Assembly (NCBI RefSeq): GCF_963678795.1
Contig: NZ_OY787453.1
Location: 1,736,001-1,800,000 of the forward strand
Length of the DNA: 64,000 nt
From: an uncultured Methanoregula sp.
GTDB taxonomy: Archaea; Halobacteriota; Methanomicrobia; Methanomicrobiales; Methanospirillaceae
Reading direction: 5' to 3'
The position numbers and the translations under genes are program-made. Below the pieces are notes generated by a model. The model worked only from the letters and a program-made list of their open reading frames with translations, was not told the origin of the DNA and did no database searches. This document shows positions 44,886 to 54,823 of this stretch, one piece after another (the first letter of the stretch is position 1; each line of letters opens with the position of its first letter).

Positions 44886-45347
44886 TTATTTCTTTGAAGA
44901 ATCTGACTTGTCTTTATCGGCAGCATAGATCAGCGGCGCCTGTTTGCCCGTTGCGAACGTGCCCTTCTTCGTTCGCCCGTATCCCACGGTGGAAGTGTTA
45001 ATGGCACCCCCGTACCGGGGTTCCATCTTCATCGTGCCGTCGGTCTGCATGATCCGGACCATCTCGGGCTCGACCGGGACATCCGGCTGGCGTGCTCCCT
45101 TTGGCCGGATAATCGTGCTGCCATCGGAAGAGGATGCAATGGACGGGGATGCAACCACGTTCGCTACCGAAGCGTGCTTGAGCTCCTGGCGGCTGCGTTC
45201 CTCGGCTTCCCGGGACATGCTCATGGCAACCGCCTTGAAGTCGAGCAACTCCGCGATCAGTCCCTTGACCAGGGGTTCCATTGCCTGCATTTTTCTTTCA
45301 AGCACTACAATCCGGTCTTCCGATCCGCTGGTTTCTGTAATTTCCAT
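44886..45347 (-). CDS. Hypothetical protein, 153 residues
   Basis: Begins at the ATG complementing 45345-45347. The first 65 residues form a long coiled-coil-like helix with heptad Leu/Met. A polar linker follows, then a Gly/Lys-rich tail with tandem G-Y-G-R-T-K and K-D-K-S-D-S-S-K-K. It is not recognised. Upstream residues of the open frame, as far as 45791, read unlike protein. It lies between a lipoprotein gene and the flavodoxin-like gene. Confidence 0.6.
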   Translation of the reverse strand: MEITETSGSEDRIVVLERKMQAMEPLVKGLIAELLDFKAVAMSMSREAEERSRQELKHASVANVVASPSIASSSDGSTIIRPKGARQPDVPVEPEMVRIMQTDGTMKMEPRYGGAINTSTVGYGRTKKGTFATGKQAPLIYAADKDKSDSSKK

Positions 45348-45570
45348 ACTCGTAATCAGTTTCTCCTGGCTATCGGGTTCGTTCTCAATGATCCCTGCAT
45401 AAGACAACACATACAGAACACTACTGGTGATCCCTGACGTATTAAAGGGATGTGATGACCGGACGGGACCGGATGAGCGGGCGGGAACGGCCGGGCACAT
45501 GGGGGTCAGGACGAAATCTCCCCGGTTGTCGCCTGTTTTGGTATTCCTGCCCGGGCCGGATAAAAAAGAT

Positions 45571-46221
45571 TCACGTATCGTTCTGTACCAGCCGTGCACC
45601 GAGCGCGTATGCTTTCCGGCAGTCGTTTGGGAACTGCTCGTCCCTGCGTTTCTTCTTCTCCTCCGGGTTGAACCGCGTTGAGACATATTTCGCATAATCA
45701 GGGAACTGGTACGTGTCGGTGACAAAGAACGACTCGCACGACCCGAAGATCCGCTCCATCGCCATCTCGGTCCCCTTCGCGTTCCGGTCAAATCCCATCT
45801 CTTTTACCATCTCGTCGGTTGCACCCGCCGTATAGATGAACCCGGTCCGGATTTTTTTAAAAAAGAGCGTTGACCGTTCAGGGTCGTAAACCGAGTACTG
45901 GAACATCAGCCGTTCGAGGAAGGAACGGGTCTCGCCGGTCGTTATCCCGTAGTAGATGGGAGAGCCGACCAGGATCGCATCAGCCTTTTCGATCTGCCTG
46001 AACACAGGTTTGAGATCATCATTCCGGGCACAGTGCCCGTAGCTCTTCCCGTTGATCCGTTTGCAGGCAAAGCAGCTCGTGCAGCCCTTGTAATCCAGGT
46101 CGTAAAGATGGATCAGCCGGGTTTTAGCCCCGAGATCCCGGGCACCGTCCAGGGCATGTTCGAGGAGGGTTGCAGTGTTCCATTTCTTCCGGGGGCTCCC
46201 GTTGAAAGCAAGAAGCTTCAT
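45571..46221 (-). CDS. Flavodoxin-like NAD(P)H-dependent oxidoreductase / iron-sulfur flavoprotein-like
   Basis: The protein has 216 residues. The FMN phosphate loop is FNGSPRKKWNTATLL near 5-20, followed by D-L-D-Y-K-G-C-T-S-C-F-A-C-K. The three close Cys (C-T-S-C-x-x-C) and one more resemble the compact cluster motif of methanogen iron-sulfur flavoproteins (Isf), so it could bind a [4Fe-4S] cluster. The GSPIYYG FMN segment is present. It may pass electrons in oxygen defence or quinone-like reduction. The role is uncertain. Confidence 0.85.
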   Translation of the reverse strand: MKLLAFNGSPRKKWNTATLLEHALDGARDLGAKTRLIHLYDLDYKGCTSCFACKRINGKSYGHCARNDDLKPVFRQIEKADAILVGSPIYYGITTGETRSFLERLMFQYSVYDPERSTLFFKKIRTGFIYTAGATDEMVKEMGFDRNAKGTEMAMERIFGSCESFFVTDTYQFPDYAKYVSTRFNPEEKKKRRDEQFPNDCRKAYALGARLVQNDT

Positions 46222-46402
46222 AGAGTTTTGTCGGGGGCTGCGGATAAAAATGTTCAGGGCCGCAATACCGTGCCGCTGAACATTTCACAACCGGAATCAA
46301 AAAACGGGAAAATTGTCGGATCTGATGAAGAACAGGATTTGTTACGCTTTCCCGTTTCCGGATTTCCGCACACCGGACCACAGGTCCGGCCCCGGAAATC
46401 CC

Positions 46403-47575
46403 TTACAATATCACAAAGATCTTTTTCCTGTCCATCCACAAGGCAACGATGCTCAGCAAAGCCAGGGCAAAGACCGTGTAGATCAACGATGCCACTTCAT
46501 ATCCGAACACTGGTGCGGCAGAGGGGACAATAAACCTCCAGTACAGGAAATCCCGGAGGGTTAGTACCTCCCCGCCCTGGACCGGCAGGCTGACCAGCGG
46601 GGCCATGGCGCAGAGCAGGAGGTAGGCGAGAAGATAGATGAAGAGGGCATTTTTCCCGAGACTGACAAGCAGACATGCCCAGTGTCTCCACCCTTTTATC
46701 TCCATTGCCCAGAAAAAGAGGGAGAACATAAGGAAGGCACAGCCCCCGGAAAAAAGAACAAACGACGGGGTCCAGAGTTGTTCGCTCAGTGGGATAACCA
46801 GCTGGAACAACAGGCCACCCATTACGAGAAAAACCCCGGTTCCTGCAAGCAGGACCGGCTTTCTCTCTTCCGGAACTCCGGAAGATTTTACCAGGGTGAT
46901 GCCAAAGACGCCCAGCAGGCCGGTTACTATTGCGGCAAAGGTTGATACGAGACTTTCCGGGTCGTGAATTGCAGGCATATCCGCTGCGGACCGGTAATAG
47001 AGGACATCCGCTATGGTGGTATCGGTCATATCAAAGAGATTATGCTGTCGCTCCGGTGTGATCGGCAGGTGAATCGGCTCGTGGTTCTGCAGGGAGTCAA
47101 TTGCCGGGACTGCCGCAAGGAGCAGCAGGGAAAGTGCCAGGAGGCCAAAAGCCAGGAGAATCCGGGACCTGAAGCGTGGCAGGCAGAGGATGATCAGGAC
47201 CACGGCCAGGTACACCAGCGCGATCCGCTGTAAAACCCCGAACAGGACAAAATAATCCCCAAAGGCTTTCATCTCAAAGATATTTGCGATAAAACCGATG
47301 AAAAAAAGGAGAGCTGCGCGTTTGATTGCGTGAGAGAGGATCATCTTGTCCGACTCCCCGCGTTCCCTCCGCCGGGCTATGCTGAGCGGAACTGCTGCAC
47401 CGACGATGAAAATGAAGAATGGAAAGGCAAGATCCGCCAGGGTACAGCCCAACCAGGGCGTATGTTCCAGCTGGAGGAAGGTATAATTCTCATTTCCCGG
47501 ATAATTTACAAGAATCATGAGGATTATTGCAAGCCCGCGAAATGCATCCAGCGAAGTGAGACGGGGGGAACTCAT
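46403..47575 (-). CDS. HGSNAT-like membrane acyltransferase (DUF5009/DUF1624-type)
   Basis: The protein has 390 residues with about 10 membrane helices. The start S-L-D-A-F-R-G-L-A-I and the P-F-F-I-F-I-V-G-A stretch mark the heparan-alpha-glucosaminide acetyltransferase-like family. Such enzymes move acyl groups across the membrane onto sugars outside. It could modify cell-surface glycans, but the target is not known. It is a single gene. Confidence 0.85.
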   Translation of the reverse strand: MSSPRLTSLDAFRGLAIILMILVNYPGNENYTFLQLEHTPWLGCTLADLAFPFFIFIVGAAVPLSIARRRERGESDKMILSHAIKRAALLFFIGFIANIFEMKAFGDYFVLFGVLQRIALVYLAVVLIILCLPRFRSRILLAFGLLALSLLLLAAVPAIDSLQNHEPIHLPITPERQHNLFDMTDTTIADVLYYRSAADMPAIHDPESLVSTFAAIVTGLLGVFGITLVKSSGVPEERKPVLLAGTGVFLVMGGLLFQLVIPLSEQLWTPSFVLFSGGCAFLMFSLFFWAMEIKGWRHWACLLVSLGKNALFIYLLAYLLLCAMAPLVSLPVQGGEVLTLRDFLYWRFIVPSAAPVFGYEVASLIYTVFALALLSIVALWMDRKKIFVIL

Positions 47576-47753
47576 CGAAACCGGTCCGTGCAGTAACTTC
47601 CCGCAGGTTTATCCGGGACAGTTGATTAATAAAGTAAAGATTGTGTTCCCTATATATATCACAGGGTATTTTCCCTCCTCACCGGGCACCAAAAACGGGC
47701 AGGGATACCGGGTTCGCCTCCAATGTGACAGGCCATGCCGGGGGAATCGTCCG

Positions 47754-50030
47754 TCACTTACTCTTGCTGCCGGTAAACCGCCACGCCCCGTTTGGTACCG
47801 TGATCAAGAACCTGGCGCCGGAGCCAGGCCTGCTGTTCTCCGTAATCGTAATACCTGTGATGAGCAGGATCTCGCGGGAAAGATACAAACCAAGACCGGT
47901 GTTTTTCCCGAATCCCCGCTGGAACAGGCGCTTTTTATCTGGTTCTGAAATCCCCGCCCCGTCATCCTCGCACCCAAGCACAAGGCCGCTGTCCGACTCG
48001 TACGAGCTGATGCGGATTTTTGTCAGCTTGTCACCGCCATACCTGAGAGCATTGTCGAGCAGGTTGTAGAATACCTTGTCGAAGAGAGGATCGGCGTACA
48101 CTTCCAGGTCGGCCCGGTCGAGCGTGACCTCAACGTTTCCAAGGTTCAGCGTCCCTTTTGCCCGGATGACACTTAAGTTCACGCTCTGCCATGCCGGGGC
48201 CTTGACGCCGATGTCCTGGTATTCCCGCGTGAACAGGATCTGGTGTTCGATAGTGTCCGCGTTCTTTTGGGCTTTTTTGATAAATTCCTGCAGTTCACCG
48301 GCATTGTGTGTCGGGTATGCGGAGAGTTCAAGATAGCCTTTGAGTGCCGCGAGCTGGTTTAAGATGTCGTGCCGGGTAATCGAACTGAGCAGGTTGAGTT
48401 TTTCATTAGCCTGCCGGTATGACTCCTGTGCCCGCCTGAGTTCAGCTGTCCGGTCTTCAACCCGGTTCTCCAGTTCGTTATAGAGCCGGTGGAGTTCCTC
48501 TTCGGCAGCTTTCCGTTCGGTGATATCCCAGAACACTCCCAGGATGCCGGTGGTGACCCCTTCGATATCTTTTACCGGCGTCTTGATGGTATTGATCCAG
48601 CGCACCTTCCCATCGTCAAGGTACTGCTCGGTATACTCTTCAGCCCTGCCGGTCATCATCACCCGTTTATCGTCATTCCGGTATTTTTCTGCAAGTTCGC
48701 CCGGGTAGAGATCAAAATCGGTCTTACCGGTAATTTCCTCGGGCATCATGCCCAGGGTAGATGCATAGTTCTCGTTGCAGGAGACATAGACCGAACCTGA
48801 GTCCTTCCGGAAGATATTGTGCGGGATATTCTCAAGGAGCGTCCGGTATTTGTGTTCCGATTTCTGCAGGGCATCATCCCGTTCCCGTAGTTCATGGAGG
48901 TTCGTTTCAAGACCTTCCAGGGTCTGCCGCAGTTTTCCGGTCATGTCATTGAAGGCAACTGCAAGGAGGCCGACTTCATCTTCCGTCAGGACAGGGGCCT
49001 GCCGGCTGAGATCACCTGCAGTTACCCGTGCTGCAGTATCGGCAATTTCCAGGATGGGTTTTGTTATCTGGCGGGCCAGCAGGTACATGCCTGCGGTAAG
49101 GATAAGGGACAGGATTATTCCGGTATACAATATGGTCAGGGCAAGCTCGCGTGCGGGCGCTAATGCCTCTTCCTGGCTCATCTCCGCAAGCAGGGCCATA
49201 TCCTGGTTATCCATCCAGCGGTAGACCCCAACCACGGGTACACCGGCATAATTGCGGTAAAAGCCGGAACCTTCTGTGCCATGGAGTGCAGAATTGATCC
49301 CTTCGGACTGGACGAAACGCGAAGAGGTTCCGTTCTTCATGAGAGGGGTTTCTGATATAATCCTGTGAGACTGGTCAACAAGATACGTTTCCCCGCTCGT
49401 TCCAAGGCCGGTACGTTCAAGGATGATGCGATCGATATGGGCGAGGGAAAGGCGTGAGGCGAGGACACCGGTACGTTTTCCCTGCATGTCGAATAGCGGG
49501 GTTACAATAATGATGGCCGGTTTTTTGTCAGGCGTTGAAGAATATACCGTTGTTGCAAGCGTCCTGGACCTGCCTTCCGAGAAATACGGGTCCTGTGCAA
49601 CCGACTGCCCTTCGTGAGCCCTGTCACTCGAAACCGCTATCGTGCCATTCAAGTCAATAATGGATATTTCATCCATGTAGGTTGTCCGGGAAATCACCTG
49701 GGGGAGGAAACCGGAGAGCTCGGCATATGCCTGTTTTCGTTCCTGTAACGTAGCCGTCGATGAAAAGAGGATGCCGGACTGTTTGCGGATTCCCGGGATC
49801 CCCGCTATCATAACCACGTTCTGCGTCTGGTCATCAATCCAGTTGTTCAGCACGTTTTCTTTTAACGTGGCCACGGCATCGAGCCGGTCATCCACCGAGC
49901 GGGTAAGGGACTCCGTGGCCTGGAAATAAGCGATAATCCCCACGAGACTGACGATCAGCAGGGATAAGATGAGAAACGAGCAGACGAGCCGGGCTGTCAG
50001 ATTCCGGCGCCAGAACCATATACTCTTCAT
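47754..50030 (-). CDS. dCache-HAMP-PAS sensor histidine kinase
   Basis: The protein has 758 residues. TM1 is near 14-36, a Cache-type extracellular domain lies at about 40-300, TM2 near 300-325, HAMP to about 380, PAS about 395-520, a DHp region with His554 in SITRHDILNQL, and HATPase_c to the end with DDGAGI. The DHp shape RHDxxNQL is common in Methanomicrobiales. It lies 9 bp behind the solute-binding protein gene, so the two likely act together, with the binding protein handing a ligand to this kinase. No receiver gene is close. Confidence 0.9.
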   Translation of the reverse strand: MKSIWFWRRNLTARLVCSFLILSLLIVSLVGIIAYFQATESLTRSVDDRLDAVATLKENVLNNWIDDQTQNVVMIAGIPGIRKQSGILFSSTATLQERKQAYAELSGFLPQVISRTTYMDEISIIDLNGTIAVSSDRAHEGQSVAQDPYFSEGRSRTLATTVYSSTPDKKPAIIIVTPLFDMQGKRTGVLASRLSLAHIDRIILERTGLGTSGETYLVDQSHRIISETPLMKNGTSSRFVQSEGINSALHGTEGSGFYRNYAGVPVVGVYRWMDNQDMALLAEMSQEEALAPARELALTILYTGIILSLILTAGMYLLARQITKPILEIADTAARVTAGDLSRQAPVLTEDEVGLLAVAFNDMTGKLRQTLEGLETNLHELRERDDALQKSEHKYRTLLENIPHNIFRKDSGSVYVSCNENYASTLGMMPEEITGKTDFDLYPGELAEKYRNDDKRVMMTGRAEEYTEQYLDDGKVRWINTIKTPVKDIEGVTTGILGVFWDITERKAAEEELHRLYNELENRVEDRTAELRRAQESYRQANEKLNLLSSITRHDILNQLAALKGYLELSAYPTHNAGELQEFIKKAQKNADTIEHQILFTREYQDIGVKAPAWQSVNLSVIRAKGTLNLGNVEVTLDRADLEVYADPLFDKVFYNLLDNALRYGGDKLTKIRISSYESDSGLVLGCEDDGAGISEPDKKRLFQRGFGKNTGLGLYLSREILLITGITITENSRPGSGARFLITVPNGAWRFTGSKSK

Positions 50031-50039
50031 AGTCTCTTC

Positions 50040-51005
50040 CTAAACGGGGGTCTGCCCGATGGCACTGGTATTGAACCGGGCGGTTTCCGTTACGAGATCC
50101 CGTCCATAATATTGTTGTGAGAACTTAAGCAGCGTGCCATCCTGGTTCATCTCCCGGATAATGCCGGTCACGTTCCTGACAAACGAGGCCGGGTCCCTGC
50201 TGCTCTTCCGGTCCACTGCTGCACCGTCATAGTCGTAAAAAACAGGCTTGCCCAGCTGCCGGATGGGCATACCACCTTTCATCGCATCTTCACCAAGGGG
50301 CTGGTTGGTGAGAACGGCATCCAGCTTCACACCATCCCCGAGAGCAAGATCTTCCAGGGCAACGGCCTCATTCTCGTAAGCCACAATCGTGGCATTTTTA
50401 ATGGCAAAGTCAATCTTCTGGCCCGGCAGGTCGAGCGTGCCTTCCAGGTAACGCTCAAGGATGCAGCCGGCGCATACACCGACCTTCTTTCCTGACAGAT
50501 CGCCGGGGTTTGCATAGGCCGTGTTGTTCTTGTTCACAAAAAGGGTCACCGGACCGGCATAATACGGTTGCGTGAAGTACATCACTTTCATGCGTTCCGG
50601 CGTGATTGCGAGCGACCCGATATGGATATCCCAACGGTCGGACCAGCTGCCGCTGATGATCTCGGTCCTTGTCGGCGTGACAAAACAGGGTTCAACGCCA
50701 AGCCTCCGGGAGATCTCCTTAGCAACGGCGACATTGTAGCCGGTGAATTGATCTGCGGTATATTCGTTCCGGGTACATTTCGTGCCCGCAGAGCGGACGG
50801 CACCGGCTTTTAATTCTGAATTGGGAGGATAATCCGAGTCCGTAGCGATGACAAGGGTTCCGCGGGCCAGTATTTCAGCCATCTTGTCATCGGGTGTCGC
50901 AACCTGAGGAGCCTTTGGCTGGGGCAGGATGAAGAAGGCCACCGCGATACAGCAAATGAGGAATAAAACAAGTATTCCGGCTACAAAGAGACGCCGAGAC
51001 ATCAT
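50040..51005 (-). CDS. Family 3 extracellular solute-binding protein
   Basis: The protein has 321 residues. One N-terminal membrane helix acts as signal or anchor, then the SBP_bac_3 fold with ATDSDYPPNSE, G-Y-N-V-A-V-A-K-E-I-S-R-R-L-G, and W-D-I-H-I-G-S-L-A-I-T-P-E-R. Such proteins bind amino acids or similar ligands. No ABC permease or ATPase gene is beside it; a Cache-domain kinase is directly downstream, which suggests a sensing role. Confidence 0.85.
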   Translation of the reverse strand: MMSRRLFVAGILVLFLICCIAVAFFILPQPKAPQVATPDDKMAEILARGTLVIATDSDYPPNSELKAGAVRSAGTKCTRNEYTADQFTGYNVAVAKEISRRLGVEPCFVTPTRTEIISGSWSDRWDIHIGSLAITPERMKVMYFTQPYYAGPVTLFVNKNNTAYANPGDLSGKKVGVCAGCILERYLEGTLDLPGQKIDFAIKNATIVAYENEAVALEDLALGDGVKLDAVLTNQPLGEDAMKGGMPIRQLGKPVFYDYDGAAVDRKSSRDPASFVRNVTGIIREMNQDGTLLKFSQQYYGRDLVTETARFNTSAIGQTPV

Positions 51006-51243
51006 AATAAAAACCCCTTATTCACGTTCTTGCCCGGTCACGAGACAGCGATATATTTTCACCGGGAATGCACTCGTTTAGATAAGACGATTCATTATTT
51101 GAGTATTTCCATTGCCGGACCGGGCGAACCGTCATGACCGTGCTTCATTCTGAAAATCGAAGTCCTGTATCAGCGGCACCTGTACACCCCTCATCCCGCT
51201 TCTCTGTCGCATACGCGGGCATCCCGACACCATAAAGGCCGTG

Positions 51244-51867
51244 TCAGTTCCACCAGGCTTTGACAAAGAGCTTGTGCGTTCTCACGATTGGCGTGAAGAT
51301 ATACAGTATCCCGGGGACGAGGATAAGGCAGACAACACAGTTTCCGAGCAACCATGCAAAAAACGTGGATACAACCCCGCTCCAGGGAATAATGCCACCG
51401 AGAACAAGGGTGAGAGATCCCCAGAGCGCCCCGCAGAGATTGTTGAGAAGAACACAAAAGAGCAGCACGATGATGAGATCCCGCCTGTTCGCAAGAGCAG
51501 GATCCGCGATGAGACAGCGGAACGCAATCAGGGGAAGGAGCACCTGCCAGAAATCAGCGAGTGACCAGACCAGGTTGACCTCCAAAGGAATCCCGCCAGG
51601 CAACCCTGCTCCGATGATGCACCCGCCATACGCAGCAATCGCTCCCCACATGCCAAACCAGAGGGCAAAGACGATCATCAGGGCAACCACGATATAAAAC
51701 GACGAAGTGCCCGGCACCACGTTAAAGGAGACTACGGCGACTTTGGCGATGAGGGCATTGATGCAGATCAACAGGATGAGCAACCCGATGTAATAAAAAA
51801 ATGGGGGATGCTGCCCGGTTGTCGCACCCGCTGGGAGAAGCCGTTCTTCTGTTGCCATGTGATTCAT
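51244..51867 (-). CDS. Integral membrane protein, MASE1-like
   Basis: The protein has 207 residues with about six membrane helices. The first 20 residues are polar. The Y-G-G-C-I-I-G-A-G-L-P-G-G-I-P turn and the L-L-N-N-L-C-G-A-L-W-G segment resemble membrane sensory or small-molecule-binding domains (MASE1-like or ECF-S-like), but the match is weak. No kinase or ATPase part is attached. It is divergent from the kinase at 52044. Function unknown. Confidence 0.6.
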   Translation of the reverse strand: MNHMATEERLLPAGATTGQHPPFFYYIGLLILLICINALIAKVAVVSFNVVPGTSSFYIVVALMIVFALWFGMWGAIAAYGGCIIGAGLPGGIPLEVNLVWSLADFWQVLLPLIAFRCLIADPALANRRDLIIVLLFCVLLNNLCGALWGSLTLVLGGIIPWSGVVSTFFAWLLGNCVVCLILVPGILYIFTPIVRTHKLFVKAWWN

Positions 51868-52043
51868 ACTATGTTACAACCCGGATTATAAGGGATTGAT
51901 CTTATTTTCGGAGCGGTTGTGTATCATCTTCCCCGCAGAACGTGACCGGGCATTTGCGAATCTTCATAATATGACAAGGATAATACTGCCCAGTTATTCC
52001 AAAAGAGTAATGCCCATCGGGCAAATACGGACAGTGTGATACC

Positions 52044-53759
52044 ATGATGATGCTCGATATCGGGACCCTTTTTTTGACCCTCTTGCTCGTCAATGTTGTC
52101 CTCACGCTGATGCTCTTCACCTTCTGGAGGTCCCATAAGACGTATGAAGGGTTCAGGACATGGATGCTCTCCCTGATGGTCACCTCCTGCGGGTATTTCC
52201 TGTATGTGCTCTATGGCTCCCTGCCCATGGTGGTCTCCTCAACAGTCGCAGATCTTTTGATCGTGCTGTCGGTCATGATGCGGCTCGATAGTACCCGGCG
52301 GTACTTCCAGTCACGGGCGCTCCCCCGTGTCATTTACTGGGTCCTGATACCGGCTGCGTTCCTGTTATTCTGGTTCATGTTCATGAACGATTCAGTGGTC
52401 ATCCGCGGCGTAATCGTGGGGTTGCTCATTGTCCCATCGTTCCTTGCAACCGCCCTCATCGCGATACAATCCCGGGAACCGGAGACCCGGTCGCTCAGGT
52501 ACAGCTTTGCCACGGCTCTCCTTGTCACGGCTTTTTTCTGGACCGCGATTACAGTTATCGCGATCGTCACGCCCGGGGACCACTCGCTTAGTGGCCCGGA
52601 CCCCATCAACCCGTTCTTCTTTATCGTCACCATCCTCATGGATATCATCTCCACGGGTTCCTTCCTGATGCTCAATATGGCCCGGACGAAAACCGAGCTC
52701 CGGGAAAGCGAGATGCAGTACCGGAATCTTGCGGACAACCTCCCCGATTATGTCCTTGTCCATGACGGGGAGGCCATCCTGTATTCAAACCCTGCGGCAA
52801 CCCGGCTCATAGAGCCTGCAGAAAAAACCCTTGCCGGACGATCCATCTATTCCTTCCTGACACCGGAAAGTGCAGAGGCTTCGCGGGCGGCTCTTGTTGC
52901 CCGCAGCAACAAAGAATCCCCGGTTCTCCCAAGCGAGATTGACATCCAGCTCCGGGACGGCACGGTCCGGCACTGCATGATCAAGACCGTGAGAATTGTA
53001 TACAAAGGAATTCCCACATACATGGCCGTGATTACCGATATCACCGAGCGGAAAGCTGCAGAGAACGCACTCTTCCGGGCAAATAAGAAACTCACGATCC
53101 TTTCATCGATAACCCGGCACGACATCAAGAACCAGCTCACTGCCCTTTCGGCATACCTCGACTTATCTGCGAATGAGGGAACGGGTGATTCACCCACACC
53201 GGATTACCTCAAAAATGCGATAAAGATCGCTGAAACCATGGGGTACCAGATCGATTTCACCAAAATCTACGAAGAGATGGGAACAGCCGCACCCGTCTGG
53301 CAGAACGTCAGCGCAAGTATCCGGCGGGCAGTTGCCACCCTCCCCATGCGGGATGTCAGGGTGGAGATTGACCGGTCGGACCTGGAGATCCATGCCGATC
53401 CCCTGTTCGAGAAGGTTTTCTACAATTTAATCGAGAATGCCCTGAACTATAGCGGCGGGAGGATGACAACCATCCGCATCACATCTGAGGAGACCGCATC
53501 AGGGCTCGTGATCACCTGCGACGATGACGGGATCGGGATTGCGGCTGCCGATAAAAGCCGCCTGTTCAGCCAGGGCTTCGGGAAACATACCGGTCTTGGC
53601 CTCTTCCTCTCCCGCGAGATCCTGCTCATCACCGGTATCACGATTGCGGAGACCGGCGAAGCCGGGAAAGGTGCACGGTTCGAGATGGTGGTGCCAAAAG
53701 GAGAGTACCGGGTTGCCGGCGTGGCTGACCTGCCCGGAGAAACCGGTAAATCCAGGTAG
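52044..53759 (+). CDS. Membrane PAS sensor histidine kinase
   Basis: The protein has 571 residues. About seven membrane helices lie in residues 5-205, then PAS at about 220-340, a DHp with His359 in SITRHDIKNQL, and HATPase_c to about 555 with DDDGIGI. It is close to the 47754 kinase in the last 230 residues. The seven-helix input resembles a 7TM-type receptor for a hydrophobic or membrane signal. It starts at ATG 52044 and stands alone. Confidence 0.9.
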   Translation: MMMLDIGTLFLTLLLVNVVLTLMLFTFWRSHKTYEGFRTWMLSLMVTSCGYFLYVLYGSLPMVVSSTVADLLIVLSVMMRLDSTRRYFQSRALPRVIYWVLIPAAFLLFWFMFMNDSVVIRGVIVGLLIVPSFLATALIAIQSREPETRSLRYSFATALLVTAFFWTAITVIAIVTPGDHSLSGPDPINPFFFIVTILMDIISTGSFLMLNMARTKTELRESEMQYRNLADNLPDYVLVHDGEAILYSNPAATRLIEPAEKTLAGRSIYSFLTPESAEASRAALVARSNKESPVLPSEIDIQLRDGTVRHCMIKTVRIVYKGIPTYMAVITDITERKAAENALFRANKKLTILSSITRHDIKNQLTALSAYLDLSANEGTGDSPTPDYLKNAIKIAETMGYQIDFTKIYEEMGTAAPVWQNVSASIRRAVATLPMRDVRVEIDRSDLEIHADPLFEKVFYNLIENALNYSGGRMTTIRITSEETASGLVITCDDDGIGIAAADKSRLFSQGFGKHTGLGLFLSREILLITGITIAETGEAGKGARFEMVVPKGEYRVAGVADLPGETGKSR

Positions 53760-54186
53760 GAAAGACCTGCATCACTCAGCAACTGAAGATCATTTTAAAG
53801 GTTTTTACAAAAATTCCCAACAGCAAGAAGGGTTATCAGGCCAGCACCCGTTTGATTGGTTACCAGATACAATTCAGACCAAAAAACCCAATTCTGGATT
53901 GGTATTGCGATATCTGTATCAGATAACATCTGTCTCCCATTCCGGAAGGCATGCACATCTCATTGAACGGATCTGATCCTTGTGACTTAGCAGAGAACCC
54001 GGATAAATGCCACCCTGTATCCGGCTCCTGACATTCCCGATCTTTTCCCGGCCGATTGTATCTGATTAAGGATAGTAAAGGCAGAAAATCCGGAATAATA
54101 ATCGGGAGGAAAGGGATACGAGCGAATTCGGACAGACCGTGCCGGACAACCAACTCTCCGGCACCTGACATTTGGGAGATATTCAC
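53760..54186. other. Gene-free gap, nothing recognised
   Basis: The 427-bp stretch between the kinase and L30e genes has no supported gene. The one minus-strand frame in it reads unlike a protein. A GGGAGAT ribosome binding site for L30e lies at its end. Confidence 0.45.
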
Positions 54187-54477
54187 ATGGATTTCAATAC
54201 TCAGCTCTTACGAGCGTTAAAAACCGGCAGCGTAGTCCTTGGCCCGGTAATGACCGAGAAATGCATCAATGAGGGCAAAGCCCGGATGATCGTGGTTGCG
54301 GGTAATTGTCCGGCAAACATCAAAACAAAAGTTTCCAGGAACAAGAACCCGTTCATCCACACCTTTGATGGTTCCAGCCTGGCACTGGGAAACGTATGCA
54401 GAAAACCATTTTCCGTGAGCACTCTTGCGATCATCAATCCCGGGGAATCGGATATTCTTTCCTTTCTGCGGGCATGA
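54187..54477 (+). CDS. Ribosomal protein L30e-family protein
   Basis: The protein has 96 residues from ATG 54187, with GGGAGAT 7 nt before it. An in-frame upstream ATG at 54172 would put the site inside the gene. The L7Ae/L30e fold is clear: L-L-R-A-L-K-T-G-S-V-V-L-G, VVAGNCPANI, SLALGNVCRKPF, and A-I-I-N-P-G-E-S-D-I-L. L30e binds rRNA in the large subunit and can bind its own mRNA. Its usual place is between rpoA2 and nusA, but here it is alone. Confidence 0.88.
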   Translation: MDFNTQLLRALKTGSVVLGPVMTEKCINEGKARMIVVAGNCPANIKTKVSRNKNPFIHTFDGSSLALGNVCRKPFSVSTLAIINPGESDILSFLRA

Positions 54478-54823
54478 CCGGATCGGGCATATGACTTAAT
54501 GAATCCGGGAGAAGGATACCGGGGAACCAGACCGTCCTGCATCAAAAATCCCGGTTCTGCACTTCCGGTAAGACAGAAGGTGTACTTTTTTTAAGATTCC
54601 GGAAAGAACAGGCAGCAACCGGATTATCAGTAGTTACAGGAAGCAGGCGTGCCCGTAACCATATTGCCGGTTATCTGACAAGAAAAATAAAAACAAACCC
54701 AGCCCCATCAGATGTTCACTACACCCTCCGGCCGGATGAACGGAACCGGATAACCTATGCCCGTTTTTTTGGGCAGGGGTATCCTCCGCAGCATTTCCTG
54801 TGAAATACGAATTAAAACCGGGA
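54478..54823. other. Gene-free gap, nothing recognised
   Basis: A 346-bp stretch between L30e and the tfb 3' end. No supported frame or repeat family was seen apart from short G/C runs. Confidence 0.4.

Noticed and set aside
53860..54186. 108-residue minus-strand frame before L30e
   Set aside because: No recognisable pattern, odd composition, and it overlaps the L30e ribosome binding site region.
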